From Thermaurantiacus tibetensis (lineage in GTDB: Bacteria > Pseudomonadota > Alphaproteobacteria > Sphingomonadales > Sphingomonadaceae): a stretch of DNA of 64,000 nucleotides. The number at the start of each line of letters is the position of its first letter. Position 1 is the stretch's first letter. Positions 28,935 through 38,396 of this stretch are shown here, in pieces. The translations under genes were made by a program, and so were the position numbers. The notes under the pieces are model-generated. The model saw nothing but the letters and a program-made list of their open reading frames with translations. It did no database searches and was not told where the DNA came from. Where the stretch lies: assembly GCF_015354055.1 (NCBI RefSeq), contig NZ_JACHTM010000001.1, positions 248,001 to 312,000 on the forward strand. The letters are read 5' to 3'.

Positions 28935-29102
28935 GGCGGGCGGACCGGCAACCGGACCTCGCACCTTCCAGGGGATTAGGCTCGCGGCGGCTGCGGTCGG
29001 GTGCGGTCGGGCGCGCGTCCGTCTCTTTCCTCGGCCTGACGCGCCCGCTGCGCACTGACCCTTCGCCCCTGCGCCACCTTGGGGGGCGCTGGGGGGCGCG
29101 GT

Positions 29103-30023
29103 TCAGCCGCCCCTGGGGTGGCTCGCGCGATAGACGTCCATGAGCTGCGCGGCATCGACGGCAGTGTAGACCTGCGTCGAGGCGAGCGAGGCGTGGCCGA
29201 GCAGCTCCTGGATCGTCCGCAGATCGGCCCCGCCGGCCAGCAGGTGGGTCGCGAAGCTGTGCCGGAGCGCGTGCGGCGTGGCGGTCTCCGGCAGCCCCAG
29301 CGCCACGCGCGCGGCCCGCGCGGACCGGCGCAGCACGTCGGGCGACAGCGGCCCGCCCCTCGCGCCGCGGAACAGCGGCGCGCCCGCGGACGGCGGCCAC
29401 GGGCAGAGCCGGGCGTAGGCCTCGACCGCCTCGCGCACCTGCGGCAGGAGCACCACGGTCCGTACCTTCCCGCCCTTGCCGGAAAGCTGGAGCGTCTCGC
29501 CGAGCGGCAGGACGCTGCCGTCGAGCGCGAGCGCCTCGGAAATCCGGAGGCCGGCGCCGTAGAGCAGGAGAAGGACGGCCGTATCGCGCGCGGCAATCCA
29601 CGGCAGGCGCGCGGCCTCGCCGGCGGCCGCGGCAAGCGCGATCGCATCGTCCGGCGGCAGCGGGCGCGGCACGCCCTTCGGTACCTTCGGGGCCTCGATC
29701 CGGCCAAGGGCGGTGGAGTCGAGCCCGCGGTGGCGGGCGAGGTGGCGGAAGAAGGTGCGCAAGGCCGAGAGCTCGCGCGCTGCCGAGCGCGCGGAAAGGC
29801 CGCCGGCCCGCCGTGCCGCGAGGTAGCCGCGGAGGTCGGCAGGGGTGAGGTCGGCCAGAAGCGCGAGGTCCGCGGGCCGGCCCGTAGCCCCCTCGACATG
29901 GGCGAGGAAGCGCCGGGCGGTTGCGGCATAGGCGCGCTCCGTGTGGGGCGAGAGCCGGCGGACGTGGGTGAGGCTCGCGAGCCAGTCGGCGACGAGCGCA
30001 GCGCCGTCGGGCCCGCCGCTCAT
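29103..30023 (-). CDS. xerC: Tyrosine recombinase XerC
   Basis: Site-specific recombinase that resolves chromosome dimers at dif with XerD. The 306 residues show an N-terminal SAM-like core-binding domain (LSPHTERAYAATARRFLAHVEG) and a catalytic domain. The catalytic set is visible: Arg in LYGAGLRISEAL near residue 165, Lys in SGKGGKVRTV, His-x-x-Arg in HALRHSFATHLL near 255-258, His in LGHASLASTQVYT and the nucleophile Tyr in the same motif. It lies downstream of fsa on the same strand with a 43-bp gap, the arrangement seen in relatives next to priA. No dif site was recognised. Confidence 0.93.
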   Translation of the reverse strand: MSGGPDGAALVADWLASLTHVRRLSPHTERAYAATARRFLAHVEGATGRPADLALLADLTPADLRGYLAARRAGGLSARSAARELSALRTFFRHLARHRGLDSTALGRIEAPKVPKGVPRPLPPDDAIALAAAAGEAARLPWIAARDTAVLLLLYGAGLRISEALALDGSVLPLGETLQLSGKGGKVRTVVLLPQVREAVEAYARLCPWPPSAGAPLFRGARGGPLSPDVLRRSARAARVALGLPETATPHALRHSFATHLLAGGADLRTIQELLGHASLASTQVYTAVDAAQLMDVYRASHPRGG

Positions 30024-30066
30024 GCTTTCAGGACGAGATCCATCGCCGCGCAGGGCTTTCCCACCG

Positions 30067-30720
30067 TCAGCCGATCGTCTGGCCGGTCTTCGCCCAGTCG
30101 GCGAGGAAGGCGGCGAGCCCCTTCTCCGTCAGCGGGTGGCCGGCGAGCTGGCGCAGCACGGCTGGCGGCATGGTGGCGACATCCGCGCCGATCTTCGCCG
30201 CGGCGAGCACGTGCACCGGGTGCCGCACCGAGGCGACGAGAATCTCGGTTGCGAACTCGTAGTTGTCGTAGATGAGGCGGATGTCCTCGATGAGGGCCAT
30301 GCCGTCGAACCCGGCATCGTCGTGCCGGCCGACGAAGGGCGAGACGAAGGTGGCACCGGCCTTGGCGGCGAGCAGAGCCTGGGGCGCGGAGAAGCACAGC
30401 GTCACGTTCACCATCGCGCCGTCGGCTGTCAGGGTGCGGCAGGCGCGAAGCCCGTCGAGGGTGAGCGGCAGCTTCACGCAGACGTTGGGCGCGATCGCGC
30501 GGACCACCGCGGCCTCGCGCAGCATGCCCTCGTAGTCGGTTGCGACCACTTCGGCCGAGACCGGCCCGGGCACGATGGCGCAGATCTCCTTGACCACCTC
30601 GAGGAAGTTCCGCCCCGCCTTGTGGACGAGGCTCGGGTTGGTGGTCACGCCATCGACAAGTCCCGAGGCCGCGAGCGCCTCGATCTCGGCCACGTCGGCG
30701 GTGTCGAGGAAGAACTTCAT
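30067..30720 (-). CDS. fsa: Transaldolase / fructose-6-phosphate aldolase family protein
   Basis: Small class I aldolase of the transaldolase subfamily often annotated Fsa or TalC. The 217 residues begin [20 protein letters not shown] and contain [13 protein letters not shown], the Schiff-base lysine in NVCVKLPLT (Lys83), [23 protein letters not shown] and the closing [17 protein letters not shown]. Sequence alone does not decide between transaldolase and fructose-6-phosphate aldolase. GGAG lies ahead of ATG 30720. It is head-to-head with priA, 61 bp apart. Confidence 0.9.
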   Translation of the reverse strand: MKFFLDTADVAEIEALAASGLVDGVTTNPSLVHKAGRNFLEVVKEICAIVPGPVSAEVVATDYEGMLREAAVVRAIAPNVCVKLPLTLDGLRACRTLTADGAMVNVTLCFSAPQALLAAKAGATFVSPFVGRHDDAGFDGMALIEDIRLIYDNYEFATEILVASVRHPVHVLAAAKIGADVATMPPAVLRQLAGHPLTEKGLAAFLADWAKTGQTIG

Positions 30721-30746
30721 GGGGTGCTTCTCCGGGTTGCTCCGGT

Positions 30747-30775
30747 TTGCGCCCCTTTCGCGCCCGGCCTAGGCG
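30747..30775 (+). promoter_or_regulatory. Promoter of priA with leaderless layout
   Basis: TTGCGC at 30747-30752, exactly 17 bp, TAGGCG at 30770-30775, then six bases to ATG 30782. Transcription would begin at or next to the A of the start codon. No ribosome binding site is present. Confidence 0.5.
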
Positions 30776-30781
30776 AGGTCA

Positions 30782-32953
30782 ATGGCGCGCGTCTCCGTCC
30801 TTCCCGTCGGGCTGAAGCTCGGGCCGCTCGACTATGCGCTGCCCGCCGGCATGGCGCTCGCCCCTGGCGACGTGGTCGAAGTGCCGCTCGGCCGGCGGCG
30901 GGCCGTCGGCATCGTCTGGGACGCGCCGGCAGGCAGCGTGGACCCGGCGCGGCTCCGGCCCGTGGCGCGCCGGCTCGACGTGCCGCCAGTCGCAGGCCCG
31001 CTGCGGCGGCTCGCGGACTGGATGGCCGACTATTATGTCGCAGCAGCCGGCGAAGTGGCGCGCCTGCTGCTGCCGCGCGCGGCCCTCGCACCACCTCCGG
31101 CAGCGCCGCCGCGCTACCGGGCCGTGCCGGAGCCCGCGGCCGGCCTGCGCCTCGCCCGGCAGCGGGCGCTGGCCGAGGCCCTTGCTGCCCGGGCAGGCGA
31201 GACGCCGGCCGACCTCGGCACCTGGGCGCGCCGGCTCGGGGTCAGCCGGGCGCGGCTCCAGCCGCTGGTGCGCGCCGGCCTCCTCGCGCCTGCGTCCGAA
31301 GCCCCGGCACCCCTTCCGGCGCTCGCGCCCCCGCCTGCCTGCCCGCCCCGCCTCTCGCCGGCGCAGGCGGAGGCTGCCGCCGAACTTAGCGCTGCCGTGG
31401 CCGCGGGCGGGTTCCAGCCCTTCCTCCTCGATGGCGTGACCGGCTCGGGCAAGACGCTGGTCTATCTCGAGGCCGTGGCCGCCGCGCTCGCGGCCGGGCG
31501 GCAGGCGCTGGTGCTGCTCCCTGAGATCGCGCTCACCGAGCCGTTCCTGCGCCGCTTCGCCGAGCGGTTCGGCGCGCCGCCGCTCGCCTGGCACTCGGGC
31601 CTCGGCGAGGGGGCGCGGCGGCGGGCCTGGCGGGCGCTCGCCGCCGGTGCGGCGCAGGTGGTGGTGGGCGCGCGCTCGGCGCTCTTCCTGCCCCTGCCGC
31701 GCCTCGGCCTCGTCGTGGTGGACGAGGCGCACGATGGCGCCTTCAAGCAGGAGGAGGGCGTGCACTACCACGGCCGCGACGTGGCGGCCGTGCGCGCGCG
31801 GCTCGAGGGCGTGCCGCTGGTGCTGGCGTCGGCCACGCCCAGCCTCGAGACGCTCGAGAACGTCGCCCGCGGCCGCTACCGGCGCCTCGCGCTGCCCGAC
31901 CGCCATGGTGCGGCCGGCCTGCCGGAGGTGACGCTCGTCGATCTTCGCCGCGCGCCGCCCGAGCGCGGCCGCTGGCTCGCGCCGCCGCTGGTTGCCGCGA
32001 TCGAGGCGGCGCTCGGCCAGGGCGAGCAGGCGCTCCTCTTCCTGAACCGCCGCGGCTATGCGCCGCTCACGCTGTGCCGGGCCTGCGGTGCGCGGATCCG
32101 CTGTCCCGACTGCGCGGCCTGGATGGTGGAGCACCGGCTCGCCCGCCAGCTGCGCTGCCACCACTGCGGGCGGGCCGAGCCGGTGCCAGAGGCCTGCCCG
32201 GCCTGCGGCGCGGAGGGGAGCCTCGTTGCCTGCGGGCCCGGGGTCGAGCGCGTGGCCGAGGAGGTGGCACAGCGCTGGCCGCAGGCGCGGACCGCCATCG
32301 TCACGTCCGACACGGTGAGGAGCGCCGCCGAGGCCGCGGCCCTCTTCGGCCGCGTGGAGGAGGGAGAGCTCGACATCCTCGTCGGCACCCAGATTCTGGC
32401 CAAGGGCCACGACTTCCCGCATCTCACCGTGGTGGGGGTGGTGGATGCCGACCTCGGGCTCGACGGCGGGGATCTCCGGGCGGGCGAGCGCTGCTTCGCC
32501 CAGCTCCAGCAGGTGGCGGGCCGCGCGGGCCGGGCCCAGCGCCTGGGCAGGGTATTCGTCCAGACCCACCAGCCCGAGGCCCCGCTCATGCAGGCGCTCG
32601 CAGCCCACGACCGCGACGCCTTCCTCTCGGCCGAGCGCGCCGCGCGCCGGGCTGCCGGCATGCCGCCCTTCGGCCGGCTGGCCGCGGTCATCCTCTCAGC
32701 GGAAGACGAGGCGCGCCTTGCGACTGTGGCCCGGCAGCTGCGCGCCCGCGCGCCACGGGGTGAGGGCATCGAGACCTTCGGGCCGGCGCCTGCGCCGCTT
32801 GCCATGCTGCGCGGCCGCCACCGCATGCGCTTCCTGGTGCAGGCGCGGCGGGAGGTGCGGCTTCAGGACCGGCTGCGCGCCTGGCTCAGCGACGCGGACC
32901 TGCCCGCGGGTGTGCGGGTCACGGTCGACGTCGATCCGCAGAGCTTCCTCTGA
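30782..32953 (+). CDS. priA: Primosomal protein N' (replication restart helicase PriA)
   Basis: 3'-5' DNA helicase that reloads the replisome at stalled forks. The 723 residues have the N-terminal DNA-binding domain, Walker A in LLDGVTGSGKTLVYL near residue 224, the DEAH box VVDEAHDGAFKQEEG, and the zinc-binding cysteine cluster (CRACGARIRCPDC, then LRCHHCGRAEPVPEACPACG) near residues 440-480. GTQILAKGHDFPHLTVVGVVDAD is the helicase motif V region. A leaderless promoter is predicted. It converges with thpR (7 bp apart). Confidence 0.95.
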   Translation: MARVSVLPVGLKLGPLDYALPAGMALAPGDVVEVPLGRRRAVGIVWDAPAGSVDPARLRPVARRLDVPPVAGPLRRLADWMADYYVAAAGEVARLLLPRAALAPPPAAPPRYRAVPEPAAGLRLARQRALAEALAARAGETPADLGTWARRLGVSRARLQPLVRAGLLAPASEAPAPLPALAPPPACPPRLSPAQAEAAAELSAAVAAGGFQPFLLDGVTGSGKTLVYLEAVAAALAAGRQALVLLPEIALTEPFLRRFAERFGAPPLAWHSGLGEGARRRAWRALAAGAAQVVVGARSALFLPLPRLGLVVVDEAHDGAFKQEEGVHYHGRDVAAVRARLEGVPLVLASATPSLETLENVARGRYRRLALPDRHGAAGLPEVTLVDLRRAPPERGRWLAPPLVAAIEAALGQGEQALLFLNRRGYAPLTLCRACGARIRCPDCAAWMVEHRLARQLRCHHCGRAEPVPEACPACGAEGSLVACGPGVERVAEEVAQRWPQARTAIVTSDTVRSAAEAAALFGRVEEGELDILVGTQILAKGHDFPHLTVVGVVDADLGLDGGDLRAGERCFAQLQQVAGRAGRAQRLGRVFVQTHQPEAPLMQALAAHDRDAFLSAERAARRAAGMPPFGRLAAVILSAEDEARLATVARQLRARAPRGEGIETFGPAPAPLAMLRGRHRMRFLVQARREVRLQDRLRAWLSDADLPAGVRVTVDVDPQSFL

Positions 32954-32960
32954 CCGCCTG

Positions 32961-33518
32961 TCAGGCGGCGGCGCGGGCGCGGAGCGGTACCGCGAGAAGT
33001 GGCTCGTAGTGGGCGCCGCTGCGCCCGAGCCGGCTCTCGAACAGGATTGCCTCGTCCATGCGGAAGGGCAGCGCGGGCGGCTGCCGGTCGGCGAGGAAGC
33101 GCAGCAGGGCCGCAGCGGGCACGCCGCGGGCCGGAAAGCGGGCAAGCGTGACATGGGCGACGAAGCGGCGGGTGGGCAGCGGCACTCCTGCGGGGAGCAA
33201 GGCACTGGACACACGGGCAGCGAGCGCGGCGATCGGCTCCGCCGGCTCGAGCCCGATCCACAGCGCCGAGACCCGGCCGCGCGTCTCGAAGGTGCCGAAG
33301 CTGCCGAAGCGCAGCGCAAGGGGCGGGGCCGACAGCCGCGCGAGCGCGGCCGCCACTGCCTCGGCCTGGTGGCGTTCCACCTCGCCGATGAAGGCGAGCG
33401 TTGCGTGGAGCTGTGCATCGGTCTGCCAGCGCGCCTCAGGCACGCCGCCCATCAGGGCAAGCAGCGCCGCCCGTGCCTCGGGCGGCGGGCGAAGGGCGAC
33501 GAACAGCCGGTGGGTCAT
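32961..33518 (-). CDS. thpR: RNA 2',3'-cyclic phosphodiesterase
   Basis: 2H-family phosphoesterase that opens 2',3'-cyclic phosphates on RNA; also called LigT. The 185 residues carry the two HxTx motifs: HATLAFIGEV near residue 43 and HVTLARF near residue 128, with the N-terminal RLFVALRPP typical of the family. ATG 33518 overlaps the tesA stop (ATGA), so the two are translated together. Cellular role in bacteria remains loosely defined. Confidence 0.9.
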   Translation of the reverse strand: MTHRLFVALRPPPEARAALLALMGGVPEARWQTDAQLHATLAFIGEVERHQAEAVAAALARLSAPPLALRFGSFGTFETRGRVSALWIGLEPAEPIAALAARVSSALLPAGVPLPTRRFVAHVTLARFPARGVPAAALLRFLADRQPPALPFRMDEAILFESRLGRSGAHYEPLLAVPLRARAAA

Positions 33519-34219
33519 GCGGCCCGCGGCCGGGTGCGGGCGGCCTCGGCGAGCGCTGCCTGCACGAGCGGCAGGATCCCGCGCACCATGACGGCAACGC
33601 CAGCCGCGTTGGGATGCATGCCGTCGGCCAGCAGCAGGCGCGGGTTGGCCGCGACCCCCTCGAGGAAGAAGGGGTAGAGGCGGAGGCCATGCTGCTTCGC
33701 AAGCGCCGGGAACACCGCCTCGTATTCGCGCGCATAGGCCTGGCCGAGGTTGGGCGCTGCGCGCATGCCGGCCAGCACCACCACGCTTCCCCCGGCCTTC
33801 AGCGTCGTGATGATGGCGTCGAGATTGTCGCGCATCGGCGCGACCGGCTGGCCGCGGAGCATGTCGTTGGCGCCCAGCGCGACGATGCTGACCGCAGGCG
33901 GCGCGGGAAGGCCCTTCAGCACCCAGCCGAGCCGGGCCCTGCCGGCGGCCGACGTGTCGCCCGAGACACCGGCGTTGTGGACCCGTGCCGGCGTGCCGGC
34001 GCGGGCAAGGGCCGCCTCGAGCTGGGCCGGGAAGCTCTCGGCCGGCCGGAGCTGGTAGCCTGCAGTCAGGCTGTCGCCGAGCGCGAGGACGAGCGGCATC
34101 CCCGCCCCTGCCGCCCTGAGCGGCTGCGGCAGCAGGGCGAGTGCTGCGCCTGCCTTCAAAAAGCCCCGCCGGCTGCCATATGGGGCGGAGCGCGCGCCCC
34201 GGGAGTTGCTGTCTGCCAA
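33515..34219 (-). CDS. tesA: Tat-exported arylesterase / lysophospholipase of the GDSL (SGNH) family
   Basis: Broad esterase or thioesterase of the TesA type. The 234 residues show block I ALGDSLTAGYQL (nucleophile Ser50), block III GANDML and the Asp-His pair in DGMHPN. The N-terminus has a twin-arginine signal, SRRGFLKAGAALALLP, so export is probably folded, via Tat, unlike the Sec-exported E. coli TesA. The start is TTG 34219, supported by CGGAGGA seven bases upstream; no ATG is in frame. It is head-to-head with ybbA, sharing one base. Confidence 0.88.
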   Translation of the reverse strand: MADSNSRGARSAPYGSRRGFLKAGAALALLPQPLRAAGAGMPLVLALGDSLTAGYQLRPAESFPAQLEAALARAGTPARVHNAGVSGDTSAAGRARLGWVLKGLPAPPAVSIVALGANDMLRGQPVAPMRDNLDAIITTLKAGGSVVVLAGMRAAPNLGQAYAREYEAVFPALAKQHGLRLYPFFLEGVAANPRLLLADGMHPNAAGVAVMVRGILPLVQAALAEAARTRPRAA

Positions 34220-34947
34220 TGGGTTCCTCCGAGTCCTCCCGCGATATCGTGATCGACGCGGCGAATGTCACCCTCACGCTCGGGTCGGGCGAAAGCCGGG
34301 TCGAGATCCTGCGGGGCATCGATCTCGTCGTCCGGGCCGGGGAGCGGCTCGCCATCCTCGGGCCTTCGGGCAGCGGCAAATCGTCGCTGATGGCGGTTCT
34401 TGCCGGGCTCGAGCGGGCGAGCAGCGGGCGCATCCGGGTTGCCGGGTGTGACTTCGGCGGGCTCGACGAGGATGGCCTGGCCGAGGCCCGGCGCGGCCGG
34501 ATTGGCATCGTGCTCCAGGCCTTCCACCTGATACCGACCATGACGGCGCTCGAGAATGTCGCCGTGCCCCTCGAGCTCGCCGGCCACCCCGACCCGTTCG
34601 CGGAGGCAGGGCGCGAGCTGGCCGCCGTGGGCCTTGCCGCGCGCACCGGCCACTATCCCGCCCAGCTTTCGGGCGGCGAGCAGCAGCGCGTGGCGCTTGC
34701 GCGTGCCCTCGGGCCCCGGCCGCGGATCCTCTTCGCCGACGAGCCGACCGGCAACCTCGATGCCGCGACCGGCGAGGCGGTCGTCTCGCTCCTGTTCCGC
34801 CGGCTCGACGAGACCGGGGCGACCCTCGTGCTCATCACCCACGATGCGGAGCTGGCAGCACGCTGCGACCGCATCATCACCATGCGCGACGGGCGGATCG
34901 TGGCGGACAGCGCCGCGCCGGCGCCGGCCGCGGCCGCTCCGGCATGA
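34219..34947 (+). CDS. ybbA: ABC transporter ATP-binding protein, YbbA type
   Basis: ATPase of a MacB/Lol-like exporter paired with the following large permease. The 242 residues contain Walker [12 protein letters not shown] near residue 50, FHLIPTMTALENVAVPLEL, signature [15 protein letters not shown] and Walker [15 protein letters not shown] 34219 is the only sensible start; it abuts the divergent tesA start. The tesA-ybbA-ybbP grouping is conserved in proteobacteria, and the transporter is thought to act on the envelope, but its cargo is unknown. Confidence 0.88.
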   Translation: MGSSESSRDIVIDAANVTLTLGSGESRVEILRGIDLVVRAGERLAILGPSGSGKSSLMAVLAGLERASSGRIRVAGCDFGGLDEDGLAEARRGRIGIVLQAFHLIPTMTALENVAVPLELAGHPDPFAEAGRELAAVGLAARTGHYPAQLSGGEQQRVALARALGPRPRILFADEPTGNLDAATGEAVVSLLFRRLDETGATLVLITHDAELAARCDRIITMRDGRIVADSAAPAPAAAAPA

Positions 34948-37520
34948 ACCTCGGGCTTTCGCCCGGCTTCGGCGGCGCGGTGGGCATCGAGGCCCCGCGG
35001 CCGCGCGTGGCGGCATGGCCGCTCGCCGCGCGCCTGGCGCGGCGCGAGCTGAGGGGAGGGCTTGGCGCCCTCCGGCTTCTCCTCGCCTGCCTGTTCCTCG
35101 GCGTGCTGGCGCTCGCCGGCGTGGGCTCGCTCGCCGCGGCCATTTCCGCTGGCCTTGCGCGCGAGGGCCAGACCATCCTCGGCGGCGACCTCGAGGTGCG
35201 GCTCACCCAGCGGCTGCCGACGGCTGCCGAGCGCGCGGCGCTCGCTGCAGCCGGCACCCTCTCGGAGGGCCTGCGGATGCGTGCGATGGTGCGCGGCCTC
35301 TCGGGCGAGGCGGAAGGCCGGCAGCTCCTCGGCGAGCTCAAGGCGGTCGACGGGCGCTGGCCGCTCTACGGCGAGGCGCGGCTTGCCGACGGCGGCGGCA
35401 ATGCGGCCGTCCAGGCGGCCCTTGCGAAGGGCGCCGTCGTCGCCGCGGCCTATGCCGAGCAGATGGGCCTCAAGGTGGGCGACCGCATCGGGCTTGGCGA
35501 GGCGGTCCTCCCCGTGACCGGGGTGCTCGCAGCCGAGCCCGACCGCGCCGGCGAGGGCTTTGCCTTCGGGCCGACGGTGCTGGTCGCCCTCGATCGCGTC
35601 GCGGCGACCAGCCTTGTCCAGCCCGGGAGCCTCTACCGCTTCCACGGCCGGCTGAAGCTTGCCGACGGCGAGGATCCGGCGCGGGTGCGCACGGCGCTCG
35701 AGCGCGCCTTTCCCGACGCCGGCTGGCGCATCGCCGACCGGCGCGACGGTGCGCCCGGCATCCGCCGCTTCGTCGAACGGCTGGCGCAGTTCCTCTCGCT
35801 CGTGAGCCTCATCGCTCTTGCCGTGGCCGGCATTGGCGTGGCGGATGGTGTGCGGAGCTACCTCGATGCCCGCAGCGGCACCATCGCCAGCCTGAAGGCC
35901 CTGGGGGCGTCCTCCGGGCTCGTCCTGCGCACCTACCTGCTTCTGTTGGTGGCGGTGGGCGGCCTCGCGGCGGCCGCGGGTGCCGGTGTCGGCGCGCTGG
36001 TGCCCTGGCTCGTGGTGCAGCTCGCGGCAGATGCGATGCCGGTGCCGCCCGCGCTCGGGCTCTACCCCGCTCCGCTCCTCGCCGCCATCGTCTTCGGGCT
36101 TCTGGTCGCAGTGGCCTTCGCGGTCCCGCCACTGGCGCGCGCTGGCGCGCTGCCGGCGCAGCGCATGTTCCGGGCGCGCGCCGAGCCCTGGCCCTGGCCC
36201 GGGCGCAGGGCGCTTGCCGTCTCCGCCCTCGCTGGCGCGCTGGTGGCGGCGCTCGCCGTCTGGCAGGCGCCCGAGCCGCTGTTCGCGCTCGCGTTCCTGG
36301 CCGCCGCGGCGGCCATCTTCGGCCTTCTCTCCGCGGTCGGCTGGCTGGTCCGCCGGCTGGCCGCCCGGGCACCGCGGCCGCGATCCGCCCTGTGGCGCCT
36401 GGCCATCGCCAACCTTCACCGCCCCGGGGCGATGACCGGCCAGCTGGTGGTGGCCCTTGGTCTCGGGCTCAGCCTGTTCGCAGCACTCGCCGCCGTCGAG
36501 ACGAGCTTCGCGGCCGAGCTCAGGAAGACCGTGCCTGCGCGCGCGCCCGGCTTCTTCGTGCTCGACATCCCGAAGGAGGAGGCGGAGCGGTTCCGGCGCC
36601 TGCTGCCGGCCGGCAGCGAGGTGCGGATGGTGCCGAGCCTGCGCGGGCCCATCACCGCGCTGAACGGCGTGCCCGTCTCCGCGCTGCCGCCGCCCCCCGA
36701 GGGCGCATGGGTGCTGCGCGGGGATCGCGGGCTCACCTTCTCGGCCGAGGTGCCGGAGGGAAACCGCCTCACCGCCGGGCGCTGGTGGCCGGCCGACTAC
36801 CGCGGGCCGCCGCTCGTCTCGATGGATGCCGAGCAGGCGGGGCTTCTCGGGCTGGCCGTGGGCGACACCATCGGCGTCTCGGTGCTCGGCGTGGAGCTCA
36901 CCGCGACGATCGCGAGCCTCCGTGCCATCGAGTGGGATTCGCTCGGCTTCAACTTCGTGCTCGTGTTCGACCCGGCGACGCTGGCCGACGCACCCTTCAC
37001 CTGGATGGCAACCGTCACGCCGCCGCCGGCCGACGAGTCCGCCTTCACCCGCCGTATCGCCGAGGCGCTGCCGACAGCCTCGGTCGTGCGGGTGAAGGAC
37101 GTGGTTGCGCAGGTGGGGGCGCTTCTGTCGCAGGTCGGGATCGCGGTGCGGTCGGCGGCCAGCGTCGCCATCCTGGCCGGGCTTGCCGTGCTCATCGGGG
37201 CGATTGCGGCGCAGGCGCGGGCACGCATCTACGATGGCGTCATCATGAAGACGCTGGGCGCAACGCGCCGTCAGCTCCTCGCTGCGGCCGGCATCGAATA
37301 TGCCATCCTGGGCGGCATCGTCGCGGTCCTTGCCCTCCTTCTTGGTTCCCTCCTTGCCTGGGCGGTGCTCGAGGGCGTGCTCAGGCTCTCGTTCCAGCCC
37401 GACTGGCGGGTGGTCGGCCTGACAGTGGTGGCGGGCGCGCTCGTCACCCTCGTGCTCGGCCTCGTCGGGGCCGCGCGGGCGCTCGGTGCCCCGGTGGCCG
37501 CGACGCTGCGCGAGCTCTGA
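34944..37520 (+). CDS. ybbP: ABC transporter permease, YbbP type (FtsX-like)
   Basis: Large inner-membrane permease working with YbbA. The 858 residues have an N-terminal helix near 35-60 (LRLLLACLFLGVLALAGVGSL), a periplasmic MacB-type domain, and two FtsX domains of three helices each. The first follows RRFVERLAQFLSLVSLIALAVAG and the second is at the C-terminus, with MKTLGATRRQLLAAAGIEYA as coupling motif. Duplicated FtsX modules are characteristic of YbbP. The start overlaps ybbA by 4 bp. Confidence 0.88.
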   Translation: MNLGLSPGFGGAVGIEAPRPRVAAWPLAARLARRELRGGLGALRLLLACLFLGVLALAGVGSLAAAISAGLAREGQTILGGDLEVRLTQRLPTAAERAALAAAGTLSEGLRMRAMVRGLSGEAEGRQLLGELKAVDGRWPLYGEARLADGGGNAAVQAALAKGAVVAAAYAEQMGLKVGDRIGLGEAVLPVTGVLAAEPDRAGEGFAFGPTVLVALDRVAATSLVQPGSLYRFHGRLKLADGEDPARVRTALERAFPDAGWRIADRRDGAPGIRRFVERLAQFLSLVSLIALAVAGIGVADGVRSYLDARSGTIASLKALGASSGLVLRTYLLLLVAVGGLAAAAGAGVGALVPWLVVQLAADAMPVPPALGLYPAPLLAAIVFGLLVAVAFAVPPLARAGALPAQRMFRARAEPWPWPGRRALAVSALAGALVAALAVWQAPEPLFALAFLAAAAAIFGLLSAVGWLVRRLAARAPRPRSALWRLAIANLHRPGAMTGQLVVALGLGLSLFAALAAVETSFAAELRKTVPARAPGFFVLDIPKEEAERFRRLLPAGSEVRMVPSLRGPITALNGVPVSALPPPPEGAWVLRGDRGLTFSAEVPEGNRLTAGRWWPADYRGPPLVSMDAEQAGLLGLAVGDTIGVSVLGVELTATIASLRAIEWDSLGFNFVLVFDPATLADAPFTWMATVTPPPADESAFTRRIAEALPTASVVRVKDVVAQVGALLSQVGIAVRSAASVAILAGLAVLIGAIAAQARARIYDGVIMKTLGATRRQLLAAAGIEYAILGGIVAVLALLLGSLLAWAVLEGVLRLSFQPDWRVVGLTVVAGALVTLVLGLVGAARALGAPVAATLREL

Positions 37521-37561
37521 GCGCCGCGACCAAAAATCGGTCCCCGGCCGTCCGCTTTTCC

Positions 37562-37590
37562 TTGAATCGGCCGATTGCCGCGGCGATATA
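37562..37590 (+). promoter_or_regulatory. Candidate promoter of the Bax1-I family gene
   Basis: TTGAAT at 37562-37567, 17 bp, GATATA at 37585-37590, in a short AT-richer patch; the leader is about 35 nt and contains GTGGAG before the ATG. Confidence 0.4.
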
Positions 37591-37631
37591 TGGGCCGTGG
37601 CCGGCTGGGGCCGGCGTGGTGGAGAGTGGAG

Positions 37632-38375
37632 ATGAACAATCGGGTCGATCACCGGCTCGCTGCCCCGTCGCTCGGGCGGAGCCGGAGCGTTGCGGCGGAG
37701 TATGACGCGGGCCTCAGGGCCTACATGCTCTCCGTCTACAACTACATGCTTTCGGGCGTGCTGCTGACGGGCATGGTGGCGCTCGCCATGGCCTACACGG
37801 GGGCGGTTGCGGCGCTGTTCAACCCGGCAACCGGCGCGCCGTCGCTCCTCGGCTGGGTGGTGATGCTCTCGCCGCTCGCCTTCGTGTTCCTGCTGGGCTT
37901 CCGCATCCAGGGCATGTCGGAAGGCAAGGCGCAGGCCATGTTCTGGGCGTTCGCCACCGTCATGGGCCTATCGCTCTCGACCATCTTCCTGCGCTACACC
38001 GGCACCTCGATCGCGACGACCTTCTTCGCGACCGCCGCTGCCTTCGCCGGCCTCAGCCTCTGGGGCTACACGACGAAGCGGGATCTCTCGGGCATGGGGA
38101 CCTTCCTCATCATGGGGGTGGTCGGCCTCCTGGTTGCCATGCTCCTCAACCTGTTCCTGGGGTCCCCGGCGCTCGCGTTCGTGATCTCGGCCGTCGGCGT
38201 GCTCATCTTCGCGGGGCTGACGGCCTACGACACCCAGAAGATCAAGGAGATGTACGACTACGTGGCGGGCACCGAGATGGCGGGCAAGTCGGCCATCATG
38301 GGGGCGCTCACCCTCTACCTCGACTTCGTCAACATGTTCAGCTTCCTCCTGAACTTCCTCGGCCAGCGCGAGTAG
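37632..38375 (+). CDS. Bax inhibitor-1 / YccA family membrane protein
   Basis: Seven-helix inner-membrane protein of the BI-1 family (E. coli YbhL and YccA). Members have been linked to calcium leak and to FtsH modulation; the role here is not known. The 247 residues include RAYMLSVYNYMLSGVLLTG, LWGYTTKRDLSGMGTFLIMG and the family signature AYDTQKIKEMYDYV near residue 200, ending in a hydrophobic helix with YLDFVNMFSFLLNFLG. ATG 37632 has GGAG before it. A strong intrinsic terminator follows, so it is monocistronic. Confidence 0.9.
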   Translation: MNNRVDHRLAAPSLGRSRSVAAEYDAGLRAYMLSVYNYMLSGVLLTGMVALAMAYTGAVAALFNPATGAPSLLGWVVMLSPLAFVFLLGFRIQGMSEGKAQAMFWAFATVMGLSLSTIFLRYTGTSIATTFFATAAAFAGLSLWGYTTKRDLSGMGTFLIMGVVGLLVAMLLNLFLGSPALAFVISAVGVLIFAGLTAYDTQKIKEMYDYVAGTEMAGKSAIMGALTLYLDFVNMFSFLLNFLGQRE

Positions 38376-38396
38376 CGCAAGGGCGCATCGGGTTCG

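Noticed and set aside
29081-29100. Two GGGGGGCGC units near the 3' end of xerC
   Set aside because: Ten-base G-rich duplication in a GC-rich spacer, too short to mean anything without comparison.
32961-34646. A 561-codon minus-strand frame covering thpR, tesA and the start of ybbA
   Set aside because: Only its last 185 codons match a protein family (ThpR). The rest lies over tesA, in another frame, and ybbA.
34653-37652. A 999-codon minus-strand frame opposite ybbA/ybbP
   Set aside because: Shadow frame with low-complexity His/Arg/Gly composition; the + strand encodes a coherent ABC transporter.
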